A stretch of 30,203 bases of DNA from Clostridia bacterium (GTDB lineage: Bacteria > Bacillota > Clostridia > Oscillospirales > QAMX01): the NCBI GenBank assembly GCA_017556885.1, contig JAFYLV010000077.1, forward strand, positions 1 through 30,203, in the 5' to 3' direction. Every line of letters begins with the position of its first letter. Position 1 is the first letter of the stretch. The notes under the pieces are model-generated. The model saw only the letters and a list, made by a program, of their open reading frames with translations, did no database searches and was not told the DNA's origin. Below are positions 1-8,299 of this stretch, one piece after another. A program made the translations under genes and the position numbers.

Positions 1-268
1 AGATCTTCAGCGGCAGACCCGGGAAACCGGCACCGCAGCCCACGTCGATCAGCCGGCGGGCATCCTGCGGCAGATAGGCGGCGGGAGTGAGACTGTCGGC
101 AAAGTGGCGGACGGCCACCTCGTCGGGATCGGTGACGGCGGTGAGGTTGTATTTTTCATTCTCCTCGATCAGCCGGCGGGCATAGATCTCAAAGCGCTCC
201 GCGGCCTCACGGGGCAGTTCAGGCAGCCCGAGGCCTGCCAGATAGGTATTGACAGGTGACCAGTTCAT
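1..268 (-). CDS. rsmG: 16S rRNA (guanine-527-N7) methyltransferase RsmG (partial, N-terminal part)
   Basis: RsmG methylates N7 of G527 in 16S rRNA using S-adenosylmethionine. Only the first 89 or so codons are in the window; the gene runs off the left edge. The visible protein starts MNWSPVNTYL. It carries the family pattern NLTAVTDPDEVAVRHFADSL followed by the SAM-binding loop DVGCGAGFPGLPL at about residues 71–83. The ATG (266–268) overlaps the TGA of mnmG in a 4-base ATGA junction, so translation is probably coupled to mnmG. It is the last visible gene of the rpmH–rsmG operon. Identification rests on the N-terminal motifs and on the classical mnmG–rsmG neighbourhood. Confidence 0.93.
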   Translation of the reverse strand, partial: MNWSPVNTYLAGLGLPELPREAAERFEIYARRLIEENEKYNLTAVTDPDEVAVRHFADSLTPAAYLPQDARRLIDVGCGAGFPGLPLKI

Positions 269-2163
269 ACGTTGCTCTCTCCTCCCCCGCTGTAACGGCG
301 GTTTTCCAGCCAGATCATCAGCACGGCAATATCTGCCGGGCTGACACCGGAAATACGTCCGGCCCGGCCGAGATTTTCCGGCCGCAGGCGGGAAAGCTTC
401 TCCCGCGCCTCGATACGAAGACCGCGGATGTCGTTATAGTCGATATCCTGCGGAAGCTCCCGGCTTTCCATACGTTCGAATTTTGCCACGCGCTCCTGCT
501 CGCGGCGGATGTAACCCTCGTACTTGACAAGGATCTCCGCCTCCTCCCACACGTCGCGGGGAAGCTCCGGACGGTTTCCATCCAAAGGCGCCAGCATCTC
601 ATATCCAACACCCGGGCGGCGCAGAAGGGCATCCAGGGCGGCAGTGCCGGTAAAGGGCTCGCTGCCGGCCTCCGTGAGGATGCGGTCGCTTGCCTCGCTT
701 GCCGGAATGCGGGTGGCGGCAAGGCGCTCCATCTCCGCACGAACGGCGGCGTATTTTTCCTCGGTTCGGTGAAGTTTTTCATCGGAAATCAGACCGATCT
801 CGTGTCCGATGCGGCAAAGGCGGTCGTCGGCATTGTCCTGCCGCAGAATAAGGCGGTATTCCGCCCGGGAGGTCATCATACGATAGGGTTCGTTGGTGCC
901 TTTTGTGACCAGATCATCGATCAGCACACCGTTATAGCCCTGCGACCGGGTCAGAATGACCGGCGGCAATCCCTGCAGGCTGCGGGCGGCATTGATGCCC
1001 GCCATCAGCCCCTGGGCAGCGGCCTCCTCATAGCCGGAGGTGCCGTTAAACTGTCCCGCGCCGTAAAGGCCGCGGACGGATTTATGCTCCAACGACTGGT
1101 AAAGCTCAGTGGGATCCACACAAAGATATTCAATGGCATAGGCCGGGCGCTGTACTTCTACATTCTCAAGACCGGTGACGGTGCGCATCATGGCCAACTG
1201 CACATCCTCCGGCATGGAGGAGGACATGCCCTGCAGGTACATTTCATCAGAATCGGCGCCGGTGGGCTCCAGAAAGAGCTGATGACGCGGATGATCGGGG
1301 AAACGAACCACCTTATCCTCAATGGAAGGGCAGTAGCGCGGACCGACACCCTTGATATCTCCGCCAAAAAGGGGGGAACGGTGGAGATTTTCTGTAATGA
1401 TGCGCCGGGTCTCCTCGGTCGTCCAGGTGACATAGCAAACCTCGGTGTTTTCCTTCGGTTTTTCCGTATCAAAGGAAAAGGCGCGGGGCGGGCAATCGCC
1501 GGCCTGCAGATCCATCCGGGAAAGATCCACGCTGCGACGGTGGATACGGGCAGGGGTGCCCGTTTTGAAGCGACGCAGGGTCAGGCCTGCCTTTTCAAGG
1601 GATGCGCCGAGGCTCTCGGCGGCAAACATGCCGTCCGGTCCGCCGGTGCGGCTCCACTCGCCGATGATGAGGCGGCCTTCGAGATAAGTTCCCGTGGCAA
1701 TAATGACGGATTTCGCTTCATAAAAAGCACCCGTCTGGGTGATAACACCGCGAACGGCACCGTCCTCCACGCAGAGTTCAACAATTTCTGCCTGCTTGAG
1801 CTCCAGATTTTCCTGCCGCTCCATACAACGCTTCATATACGCGCGGTACTGCATACGGTCGATCTGCGCACGGGGGGAATAGACCGAGGGGCCCTTGCCG
1901 AGATTGAGCATACGGAACTGCAGGGCGCAGGCATCCGCCGCGCGTCCCATCTCGCCGCCGAGGGCATCGATCTCGCGAACCAGCTGGCCCTTTGCCGTAC
2001 CGCCGATACAGGGGTTGCAGGGCATGTTGGCCACGGCATCCAGATTGATGGTAAAGCAGACGGTCTTCGCTCCGAGACGGGCAGCGGCCAGGGCGGCTTC
2101 CACCCCGGCATGACCTGCGCCGATCACGGCAATATCAAATTTTCCGGCTTCGAATACGGTCAT
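265..2163 (-). CDS. mnmG: tRNA uridine-5-carboxymethylaminomethyl modification enzyme MnmG (GidA)
   Basis: MnmG is the FAD and NADH-using partner of MnmE; together they install the (carboxymethyl)aminomethyl group at C5 of wobble uridine 34 in certain tRNAs. The 632-residue length is normal. The FAD dinucleotide-binding loop VIGAGHAGVEAA is at about residues 13–24. The two conserved cysteines are present: Cys49 in MPCNPCIGG (E. coli Cys47 position) and Cys278 in GPRYCPSIEDK (E. coli Cys277 position). A second cysteine at residue 52 sits where many homologues have Ser or Ala. The C-terminal helical domain ending in ISGVSPADIAVLMIWLE is the MnmE/tRNA-binding part. The gene lies 32 bases after mnmE, with only a weak ribosome binding site (AGGA about 13 bases upstream). 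Confidence 0.97.
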   Translation of the reverse strand: MTVFEAGKFDIAVIGAGHAGVEAALAAARLGAKTVCFTINLDAVANMPCNPCIGGTAKGQLVREIDALGGEMGRAADACALQFRMLNLGKGPSVYSPRAQIDRMQYRAYMKRCMERQENLELKQAEIVELCVEDGAVRGVITQTGAFYEAKSVIIATGTYLEGRLIIGEWSRTGGPDGMFAAESLGASLEKAGLTLRRFKTGTPARIHRRSVDLSRMDLQAGDCPPRAFSFDTEKPKENTEVCYVTWTTEETRRIITENLHRSPLFGGDIKGVGPRYCPSIEDKVVRFPDHPRHQLFLEPTGADSDEMYLQGMSSSMPEDVQLAMMRTVTGLENVEVQRPAYAIEYLCVDPTELYQSLEHKSVRGLYGAGQFNGTSGYEEAAAQGLMAGINAARSLQGLPPVILTRSQGYNGVLIDDLVTKGTNEPYRMMTSRAEYRLILRQDNADDRLCRIGHEIGLISDEKLHRTEEKYAAVRAEMERLAATRIPASEASDRILTEAGSEPFTGTAALDALLRRPGVGYEMLAPLDGNRPELPRDVWEEAEILVKYEGYIRREQERVAKFERMESRELPQDIDYNDIRGLRIEAREKLSRLRPENLGRAGRISGVSPADIAVLMIWLENRRYSGGGESNV

Positions 2164-2195
2164 TTTGATATGATATCCTATAGTTTTAAGAATCT

Positions 2196-3572
2196 TTACT
2201 TACCGATGCAGAAACGGGAGAATACTTCCTTTTCCACATCCTCGGGAACGGCGATGCCGAGTACGGAGCCGACGGCCTCACAGGCCTCGGTGACGCAGCC
2301 CCACAGGGCATCCTCCGCTCCAAGCTCCAGCGCTGTAAGCGCATCTCGCACCAGCTCCTCCGCCCGGGAGAGCATATCCCGCTGGCGGGCATTGGTAACG
2401 AGAGAGCCGTCAAAGCGCACCCCGGAAAAGCCCGCGGTACGGGTGATCGCGGCAGCAAGGGCATCAAAACCCTCGCCCGTTACGGCAGAAACAGATATGC
2501 AGGTGTTAAACGTATTTTCAAGGCGCGTTTTCGTGGTATTATCGACAGTTAAGTCGCATTTATTGCACAGACAGATGATGTTCTCACCTGCAAGGGAAAG
2601 CACCTCTTCGTCCTCTTCGGTCAGAGGGGCTGAAACGTCAAAGACTGCGAGGATAAGTCCCGCACGGTCAACCTCGGACCGGGCAAGAGCAATACCCATG
2701 CGCTCCGGAACCGTCGTTCCCTCGCGCAGTCCTGCGGTATCCGCAAGACGGAGAGGGACACCGCCGACGCAGACCTTTTCCGTCACAACATCACGGGTCG
2801 TACCGGCCTCGTCGGTAACGATGCTGCGGGAAAAGCCGAGCAGACGGTTGAAAACCGAGGACTTTCCGGCATTGGGCCGTCCGACCACCGCCGTGTGCAG
2901 ACCGTCGCGCAGGATCTGTCCGCTGCGGGCGCCGCGCACAAGCTCGCAAAGGGTCTTGCCGGCGGCGGCAAGCTCCGCTGCCGCGCCATCGGTATCGGGG
3001 GCAGAGACGTTCTGATCAGAATAGTCCATCACCGCAGTATAGGCCGCTGCAACACTGCGCAGGTTTTCATACACCGAGCGAATGCGCGCACCGTAGGCAC
3101 CGGAAAGCTGGGCGGCGGCATTTTTTACCGCGCCCTCCCAGTCGGCGGATATGAGATCCGCCACGGCCTCGGCCTGGGTCAGATCCATCTTTCCGTTTAA
3201 GAATGCCCGGCGGGTAAATTCGCCCGGCCCTGCCATACGGGCACCGCAGGCAAGAACACGGTCAAGCACCGTCTGTAAAAGCGCAGGGCCGCCGTGGCAT
3301 TGCAGCTCCACGGTATCCTCGCCGGTATAGCTTGCGGGACCGGGAAAGAAGATGGCAAGGGCATTGTCCAGCACCTCGCCGCGCTCACCGTGGATCTCGC
3401 CGAATACGGCACTTCTTGCAGGACGATCTGCGAGTTTACCGCCGCTTTTGGGGAAAAAGAGGCGATCTGCAATGATCTCCGAATCCCGTCCGGAGATGCG
3501 TATAATGCCAACGGCACCGGGAGCCGGTGCCGTCGCAATCGCGGTGATGGCCGCGTCCTGATTCAGTTTCAT
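2196..3572 (-). CDS. mnmE: tRNA modification GTPase MnmE (TrmE)
   Basis: MnmE is a potassium-activated, dimerising GTPase that works with MnmG on wobble uridine 34. The 458-residue protein has the three expected parts. An N-terminal formyl-THF-binding domain (about 1–120) contains SYTGEDTVELQCHGG. A helical domain carries an inserted G domain with G1 GRPNAGKSS (231–239), G2 TTRD (258–261), G3 DTAG (278–281) and G4 NKCD (337–340). The C-terminus ends in FCIGK, whose cysteine is needed for activity in the family. The ATG overlaps the TGA of jag by four bases (ATGA), suggesting translational coupling. No deviation in key residues was seen. Confidence 0.97.
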   Translation of the reverse strand: MKLNQDAAITAIATAPAPGAVGIIRISGRDSEIIADRLFFPKSGGKLADRPARSAVFGEIHGERGEVLDNALAIFFPGPASYTGEDTVELQCHGGPALLQTVLDRVLACGARMAGPGEFTRRAFLNGKMDLTQAEAVADLISADWEGAVKNAAAQLSGAYGARIRSVYENLRSVAAAYTAVMDYSDQNVSAPDTDGAAAELAAAGKTLCELVRGARSGQILRDGLHTAVVGRPNAGKSSVFNRLLGFSRSIVTDEAGTTRDVVTEKVCVGGVPLRLADTAGLREGTTVPERMGIALARSEVDRAGLILAVFDVSAPLTEEDEEVLSLAGENIICLCNKCDLTVDNTTKTRLENTFNTCISVSAVTGEGFDALAAAITRTAGFSGVRFDGSLVTNARQRDMLSRAEELVRDALTALELGAEDALWGCVTEACEAVGSVLGIAVPEDVEKEVFSRFCIGK

Positions 3573-4687
3573 TCCGCGTCCTGCGCCTGCGCCTCGGGGG
3601 CGGAAGCGACATTCTGCGGGCGGTTCTGCCGATTGCCGGAATGGTGACGGTTACGTCCGCCGCGGCGGCCGCGGTTGCGGCGACCGGAGGAGGAGGAAGC
3701 CGGCACGGGGGCTTCGGTGCAGTCCTTGGGGCTGATGACCACGCGGCGCATGGGATCCACGCCGGTGGAATAGGTGGTAACCTTCTCGTTTGCCTGCAGG
3801 GCCGTGTGGATGAGACGGCGCTCGGTGGGGGACATAGGCTCCAGGGTCACCGGGCGGTTCTGGCGGATGGCATTCTCTGCCATGCGGCGGGCAAGACGGG
3901 TCAGGGTCTGCTCACGCTTCTCGCGGTAATTCTCGGTATCGATGATGACACGGGTATGTCCGCCCTCACGGTCTCTGTTGAAGGCCAGAGAGGAGATATA
4001 CTGGATGGCATCCATGGTCTCGCCGTGGCGGCCGATAAGCTTGCCCATGTTGGGACCGGAGAGAGCGACCTCAACGGCATCCTCGCGGCGCTCGGTGATC
4101 TCGGCGTTTGCCTCGATGCCCATGCGGTCCAGAAGGCCGATGATGAAGGGGATCGGCGCCTCATCGGACACGGGAAGCTTGACAAAGGGCTCTGCGGGCT
4201 TCTTCTCGCGGGGGGCATTGTCGCGGCGGCGGTCGTTATTGCTGCGGCGCTCACCGCGGTTGTCGTTCTGCACCTTCTTGGGGGTCGCGGCGACGGGATT
4301 TGCGGACTTGTCCGCAGGGATCTTCATGTACAGACGGGGCTCGGGGACCGAGGTCTTCTTTGCGGCAGCCTCAGCAGGCTTCTCCGCTGCGGGACGGGCC
4401 TTGGGGGCCTCGGCGGCGATTTTGTCCAGCTTTTCCTGGCTGACGTTGAAGATGGGCTTTGCCACCTTCTTGGGTGCCTCGGCAGCCTTCTCTTCCTTGG
4501 GCTCGGGCATACCGTCATCAAAGGTCACGCGGATGCGGGCATCCACGGCACCGATGCCAAGGAAGCCGCTCTTCTGGCGCTCCAGGACCTCGACACTGAC
4601 GTCGTCACGGTCCATTTTCAGTTCATTCAGGGCTTTTTCGATGGCAGCATCGATGTTTTTGCCCTTATACTCTAAACTTTTGATCAT
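3569..4687 (-). CDS. jag: RNA-binding protein Jag/KhpB (Jag-N, KH, R3H domains)
   Basis: This is Jag (also called KhpB or EloR), an RNA-binding protein that, with KhpA, is linked to cell elongation and division in Gram-positives; jag lies next to spoIIIJ in Bacillus. The 372 residues show a Jag-N domain (1–56, with KSGFLGIGAVDARI), a long low-complexity Ala/Pro/Lys/Arg linker (57–175), and a KH domain (about 176–253) with its loop GKLIGRHG at 215–222. An R3H domain follows (about 256–320) with Arg290–xxx–His294. It ends in an Arg/Gly/Asn-rich basic tail (335–356). The linker and tail make it longer than compact homologues. It starts 22 bases after yidC with AGAGGA upstream. Confidence 0.95.
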   Translation of the reverse strand: MIKSLEYKGKNIDAAIEKALNELKMDRDDVSVEVLERQKSGFLGIGAVDARIRVTFDDGMPEPKEEKAAEAPKKVAKPIFNVSQEKLDKIAAEAPKARPAAEKPAEAAAKKTSVPEPRLYMKIPADKSANPVAATPKKVQNDNRGERRSNNDRRRDNAPREKKPAEPFVKLPVSDEAPIPFIIGLLDRMGIEANAEITERREDAVEVALSGPNMGKLIGRHGETMDAIQYISSLAFNRDREGGHTRVIIDTENYREKREQTLTRLARRMAENAIRQNRPVTLEPMSPTERRLIHTALQANEKVTTYSTGVDPMRRVVISPKDCTEAPVPASSSSGRRNRGRRGGRNRHHSGNRQNRPQNVASAPEAQAQDAE

Positions 4688-4708
4688 TTCAGATAAATTC
4701 CTCTTAAA

Positions 4709-5743
4709 TCAATCTTCGGCGATCGAGTTCTTCTCGGCCTTTTCGCTGGCCTCCAGCTCGGCAGCCTTCTGCTTGTTTCTCTTCTTGCGGGCCTCTTCCT
4801 CGGCGCGCTTCAGGGCAGCGGCATCCTCCTGCCGCTTGACGATCTTGTTGGCGAGGTACTCCTGCACAATCGTCAGGATGTTGTTCATAATCCAGTAAAC
4901 GGAGATAGCCGCAGGGATGCTGAAGCCGATGAGCAGGGTCATGACAGGCATCATGTAAAGCATCATTCTGTTGGTGGACTGGGTGGTCTTTGCGGCGGGA
5001 TCGTTGCTGTTCTGAGCAGCGTTCATGGGGTTCATCTTCTGCGTCATGTAACCGCTGAGGAACGAAGTGGCCACGGAAACGGCGACAATGAGAAGCAGAC
5101 CCCAGCTGAAGTTGGGATCGGAGAAGTTATAGGTGGGATTCTTGGACAGGTTGATACCGAAAAGATCAAACCGGAAGTTGAAAACCTTTTCGGGCAGGTC
5201 GGGCATGAGAGCCTGCAGCTCGGAGGCGTACTTATGCATATAGTCCGCCATGGTAACTTCCAGAGAATAGACCTTCTGGCCGTCGGCAAGCTTTGCAAGA
5301 TTCTCAATGACGGTGCCCTCCACGCCGTGACCCTGCAGAACGGTGCTGAGGTTGGTGGCGATGGCGGCAATGGTCTCCTTGGAGAGCTTCATCAGGTAGG
5401 TCAGGGGCTGGGTAACAACGTAATACAGACCGAACATGATGGGCAGGGTGATGAGCATGGGAAGGCAGCCGGACATGGGGCTGACCTTCTCCTCCTTGTA
5501 GAGCTTCTGCAGCTCCAGGGAATAGCGTTCCTTATCGTTTTTGTATTTTTTCTGCAGCTCCTGCATCTTCGGCTGGATCCGCATATTGGCATACATGCCG
5601 CGCTTGGATTTCAGCGTGAAGGGAAAGAGGATCAGTTTGCAAACAATTGTGAAAACGATAATAGCCAGGCCGTAGTTCTTGACCAGCGAATAAATAAACG
5701 CAAGGATAGAACCAAACGGCCCGGTGATCAGAGTGTTGAACAT
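4709..5743 (-). CDS. yidC: Membrane protein insertase YidC/Oxa1/SpoIIIJ family
   Basis: YidC inserts membrane proteins alone or with SecYEG. The 344-residue protein starts MFNTLITGPFGSILAFIY, and the preferred ATG (5741–5743) has AGGGAG about 10 bases upstream. An in-frame ATG 14 codons earlier lacks family similarity. The first core helix (about 20–42) is followed by the cytoplasmic coiled hairpin (MQELQKKYKNDKERY). Next comes the conserved stretch SPMSGCLPMLITLPIMFGLYYVV, split here by its motif MSGCLPML, then three more helices ending near AAISVYWIMNNILTIVQEYL. Lys36 occupies the position of the groove arginine of Bacillus SpoIIIJ. The C-terminal tail is rich in Lys/Arg/Glu/Ala and probably faces the ribosome. 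Confidence 0.95.
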   Translation of the reverse strand: MFNTLITGPFGSILAFIYSLVKNYGLAIIVFTIVCKLILFPFTLKSKRGMYANMRIQPKMQELQKKYKNDKERYSLELQKLYKEEKVSPMSGCLPMLITLPIMFGLYYVVTQPLTYLMKLSKETIAAIATNLSTVLQGHGVEGTVIENLAKLADGQKVYSLEVTMADYMHKYASELQALMPDLPEKVFNFRFDLFGINLSKNPTYNFSDPNFSWGLLLIVAVSVATSFLSGYMTQKMNPMNAAQNSNDPAAKTTQSTNRMMLYMMPVMTLLIGFSIPAAISVYWIMNNILTIVQEYLANKIVKRQEDAAALKRAEEEARKKRNKQKAAELEASEKAEKNSIAED

Positions 5744-5818
5744 CGGTATTAATCTCCCTGTCGGCGCAGGCAAGCCCCGCGCCAAAAAACATAGGTGCTG
5801 TGTACAAATGCCGGAAAA

Positions 5819-6028
5819 TCACGGCACCGGGTCGTATCCCCCCGGACACAGCGGATGACATCGAAGAATACGGCGGACGGCAAGATAAGTGCCCTTAAAC
5901 GCGCCGTACTTGGAAATGGCCTCGTAAGCGTAGGCCGAGCAGGTCGGCTGGAACCGACAGCGGGGCGGGAGCCCCGGCGAAATGTGCCGCCGGTAGAAAG
6001 TGATGGCGGCGAGAAGGAAACGTTTCAA
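5819..6028 (-). CDS. yidD: Membrane protein insertion efficiency factor YidD
   Basis: YidD is a small membrane-associated protein encoded between rnpA and yidC in many bacteria; it assists YidC-dependent insertion. The 69-residue protein matches the family along its length: FYRRHISPGLPPRCRFQPTCS, with the conserved pattern of cysteines (CRFQPTCSAYA and RCHPLCPGGYDPVP) and an amphipathic N-terminus. The start codon is TTG (6026–6028), overlapping the TGA of rnpA as TTGA, so its translation is probably coupled to rnpA. There is a 75-base gap to yidC, in which no gene was seen. Confidence 0.93.
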   Translation of the reverse strand: MKRFLLAAITFYRRHISPGLPPRCRFQPTCSAYAYEAISKYGAFKGTYLAVRRILRCHPLCPGGYDPVP

Positions 6029-6375
6029 TTGACTTCGGGCTCCTGTAAAAGGTCCATACGCCGCGCGATGCGCAGCAGATCGTCCTGCAGCTCCCAGAAG
6101 GAAGCCCCGGCACTCTCCGGCCGGGCAACGATGACCAATGTTCTGCCTGTCCTGAATATTTCCTCGTTGAGCCGGTATGCCTCTTTCAGGCGCCGGCGCA
6201 CGCGATTGCGCACCACGGCACAGCCGACCTTGGGCGTCACGGTAAGTCCCAGCCGGTTCTGCCCCCTTTTGCCCTTGCGGTCGTACAGTGTCAGGTAACG
6301 GCCGGAGCGATGGACAGCCTTGGCATAGCTTCTGCGGAACTCACGGTTGGGCGCAAGCGATCGCGTGAATTTCAT
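6025..6375 (-). CDS. rnpA: Ribonuclease P protein component
   Basis: RnpA is the protein subunit of RNase P and helps the catalytic RNA bind the 5' leader of pre-tRNA. The 116-residue basic protein has the family's N-terminal start (RSLAPNREFRRSYAKAVHRSGRYLTLY). It also has the RNR signature VVRNRVRRRLKEAYR at about residues 54–68, which packs against the RNA. It follows rpmH by 26 bases and overlaps yidD at its stop codon. The order rpmH–rnpA–yidD–yidC–jag is highly conserved in Firmicutes, which supports the call. Confidence 0.96.
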   Translation of the reverse strand: MKFTRSLAPNREFRRSYAKAVHRSGRYLTLYDRKGKRGQNRLGLTVTPKVGCAVVRNRVRRRLKEAYRLNEEIFRTGRTLVIVARPESAGASFWELQDDLLRIARRMDLLQEPEVN

Positions 6376-6401
6376 GGTTTTTCCGACTTTCCGGGCGGAA
6401 A

Positions 6402-6536
6402 TCAGTGGGTCAGCTTGACGCGGCCCTTAGCGCGGCGGCGAGCGAGAACCTTGCGGCCGTTACGGGTGGACATTCTGTGGCGGAAGCCGCATTCCTTGGC
6501 ATCGTGGATCTTCTTGGGCTGATAAGTGCGTTTCAT
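6402..6536 (-). CDS. rpmH: 50S ribosomal protein L34
   Basis: This is the 44-residue large-subunit protein L34. The translation begins MKRTYQPKKIHDAKECGFRHR and ends RAKGRVKLTH, the near-invariant L34 pattern with the basic HRMSTRNGRKVLARRR core. It has a textbook AAGGAGG ribosome binding site 8 bases upstream of the ATG (6534–6536). It is the first gene of the leftward operon and sits directly beside the origin, as in most Firmicutes. Confidence 0.97.
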   Translation of the reverse strand: MKRTYQPKKIHDAKECGFRHRMSTRNGRKVLARRRAKGRVKLTH

Positions 6537-6572
6537 GAATCTATTACCTCCTTAATTGGTGACACACTCTCA

Positions 6573-6602
6573 ATTATACAACAAAAAATAAGCGTCTGTC
6601 AA
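6573..6602 (-). promoter_or_regulatory. Promoter of the rpmH–rsmG operon
   Basis: On the minus strand there is a perfect TTGACA (complement of 6597–6602), an 18-base spacer and a perfect TATAAT (complement of 6573–6578). This lies about 37 bases upstream of the rpmH start codon. It is the best sigma-A-type promoter in the window and is placed to drive the eight-gene operon. Confidence 0.85.
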
Positions 6603-6633
6603 CCAATTTTGGAACAAAATATTTTGAATTACT

Positions 6634-6655
6634 TTTTCCACAAGACTGTGGATAT
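6634..6655. promoter_or_regulatory. Inverted pair of DnaA-box-like sites
   Basis: TTTTCCACA and, four bases later, TGTGGATAT (reverse complement ATATCCACA) face each other. Each is one base off the TTATCCACA consensus. They lie just upstream of the dnaA promoter, where DnaA binding is known to both organise the origin and repress dnaA in other bacteria. Confidence 0.7.
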
Positions 6656-6667
6656 TTTTTGCAGCGC

Positions 6668-6696
6668 TTTACTTTTTCCGCCTTATGGTATATAAT
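6668..6696 (+). promoter_or_regulatory. Probable dnaA promoter
   Basis: TTTACT (6668–6673), a 17-base spacer and a perfect TATAAT (6691–6696) lie 46 bases upstream of the dnaA ATG. A second TATAAT occurs at 6712–6717, but with no convincing -35 element. Confidence 0.65.
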
Positions 6697-6741
6697 ATAT
6701 ATTATCTACGATATAATGACCCACCGGGAGGAAACGACTGT

Positions 6742-8061
<1,320 letters not shown>

Positions 8062-8299
8062 ACCGGCGCACAGTTATCCACAGATTTCACAGCTTTCCCC
8101 TCCACAGCCTGTCCACAGCGTGTGCAAAGCCTGTCCGGGATTCGCGCTACACACAATCCCCCTGTGGAAAGCATCCCCGGAGGCCCGAAAGAAAAAATCC
8201 GCCTGGGGCAAGGGAATTTCTTCCTTTTCCACAGAATGAACACCCCTATGATATACGACGAGAAATAAATATCCTTTCATGAAAGAAGGACATAACGAC
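8062..8299. other. Putative oriC, downstream half (dnaA–dnaN spacer)
   Basis: This 238-base spacer holds one perfect DnaA box, TTATCCACA (8074–8082), and further NNNTCCACA sites: CCCTCCACA (8098–8106), CTGTCCACA (8109–8117), TGTGGAAAG on the other strand (8163–8171) and TTTTCCACA (8225–8233). The last is followed by a more AT-rich stretch up to the dnaN ribosome binding site, the place where the unwinding element lies in Bacillus. I could not recognise a clear DnaA-trio repeat. A weak TATGAT (8247–8252) might be a dnaN -10 element. Confidence 0.78.
8074..8233. promoter_or_regulatory. DnaA-box cluster downstream of dnaA
   Basis: There are five sites sharing the TCCACA core, four on the plus strand and one on the minus strand (8163–8171). 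One is a perfect consensus box (8074–8082). Together with the pair at 6634–6655 they frame dnaA on both sides, as in a bipartite origin. Confidence 0.75.

Larger units (their letters stand above)
6537..6741. other. Putative oriC, upstream half (rpmH–dnaA spacer)
   Basis: This 205-base AT-rich spacer separates the divergent rpmH and dnaA genes. It holds the rpmH promoter, a 12-bp perfect palindrome CAAAATATTTTG (6615–6626) and an inverted pair of DnaA-box-like sites: TTTTCCACA (6634–6642) and TGTGGATAT (6647–6655), each one mismatch from TTATCCACA. A dnaA promoter overlaps a 14-bp AT-only palindrome (6692–6705). The switch in gene direction here supports an origin. Which of the two spacers is unwound cannot be told from sequence alone. 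Confidence 0.75.

Noticed and set aside
256..3015. A 919-codon open frame on the plus strand across mnmG and mnmE
   Set aside because: It lies antisense to two clear genes in a GC-rich region where stop codons are rare, and its translation shows no family motifs.
5744..5785. An upstream ATG that would lengthen YidC by 14 residues
   Set aside because: The added residues do not resemble the family, and the ATG at 5741–5743 has a good ribosome binding site.
6685..6741. An upstream ATG that would lengthen DnaA by 19 residues
   Set aside because: It falls inside the -10 region of the promoter, lacks a ribosome binding site, and the ATG at 6742 has GGAGG and the normal DnaA N-terminus.
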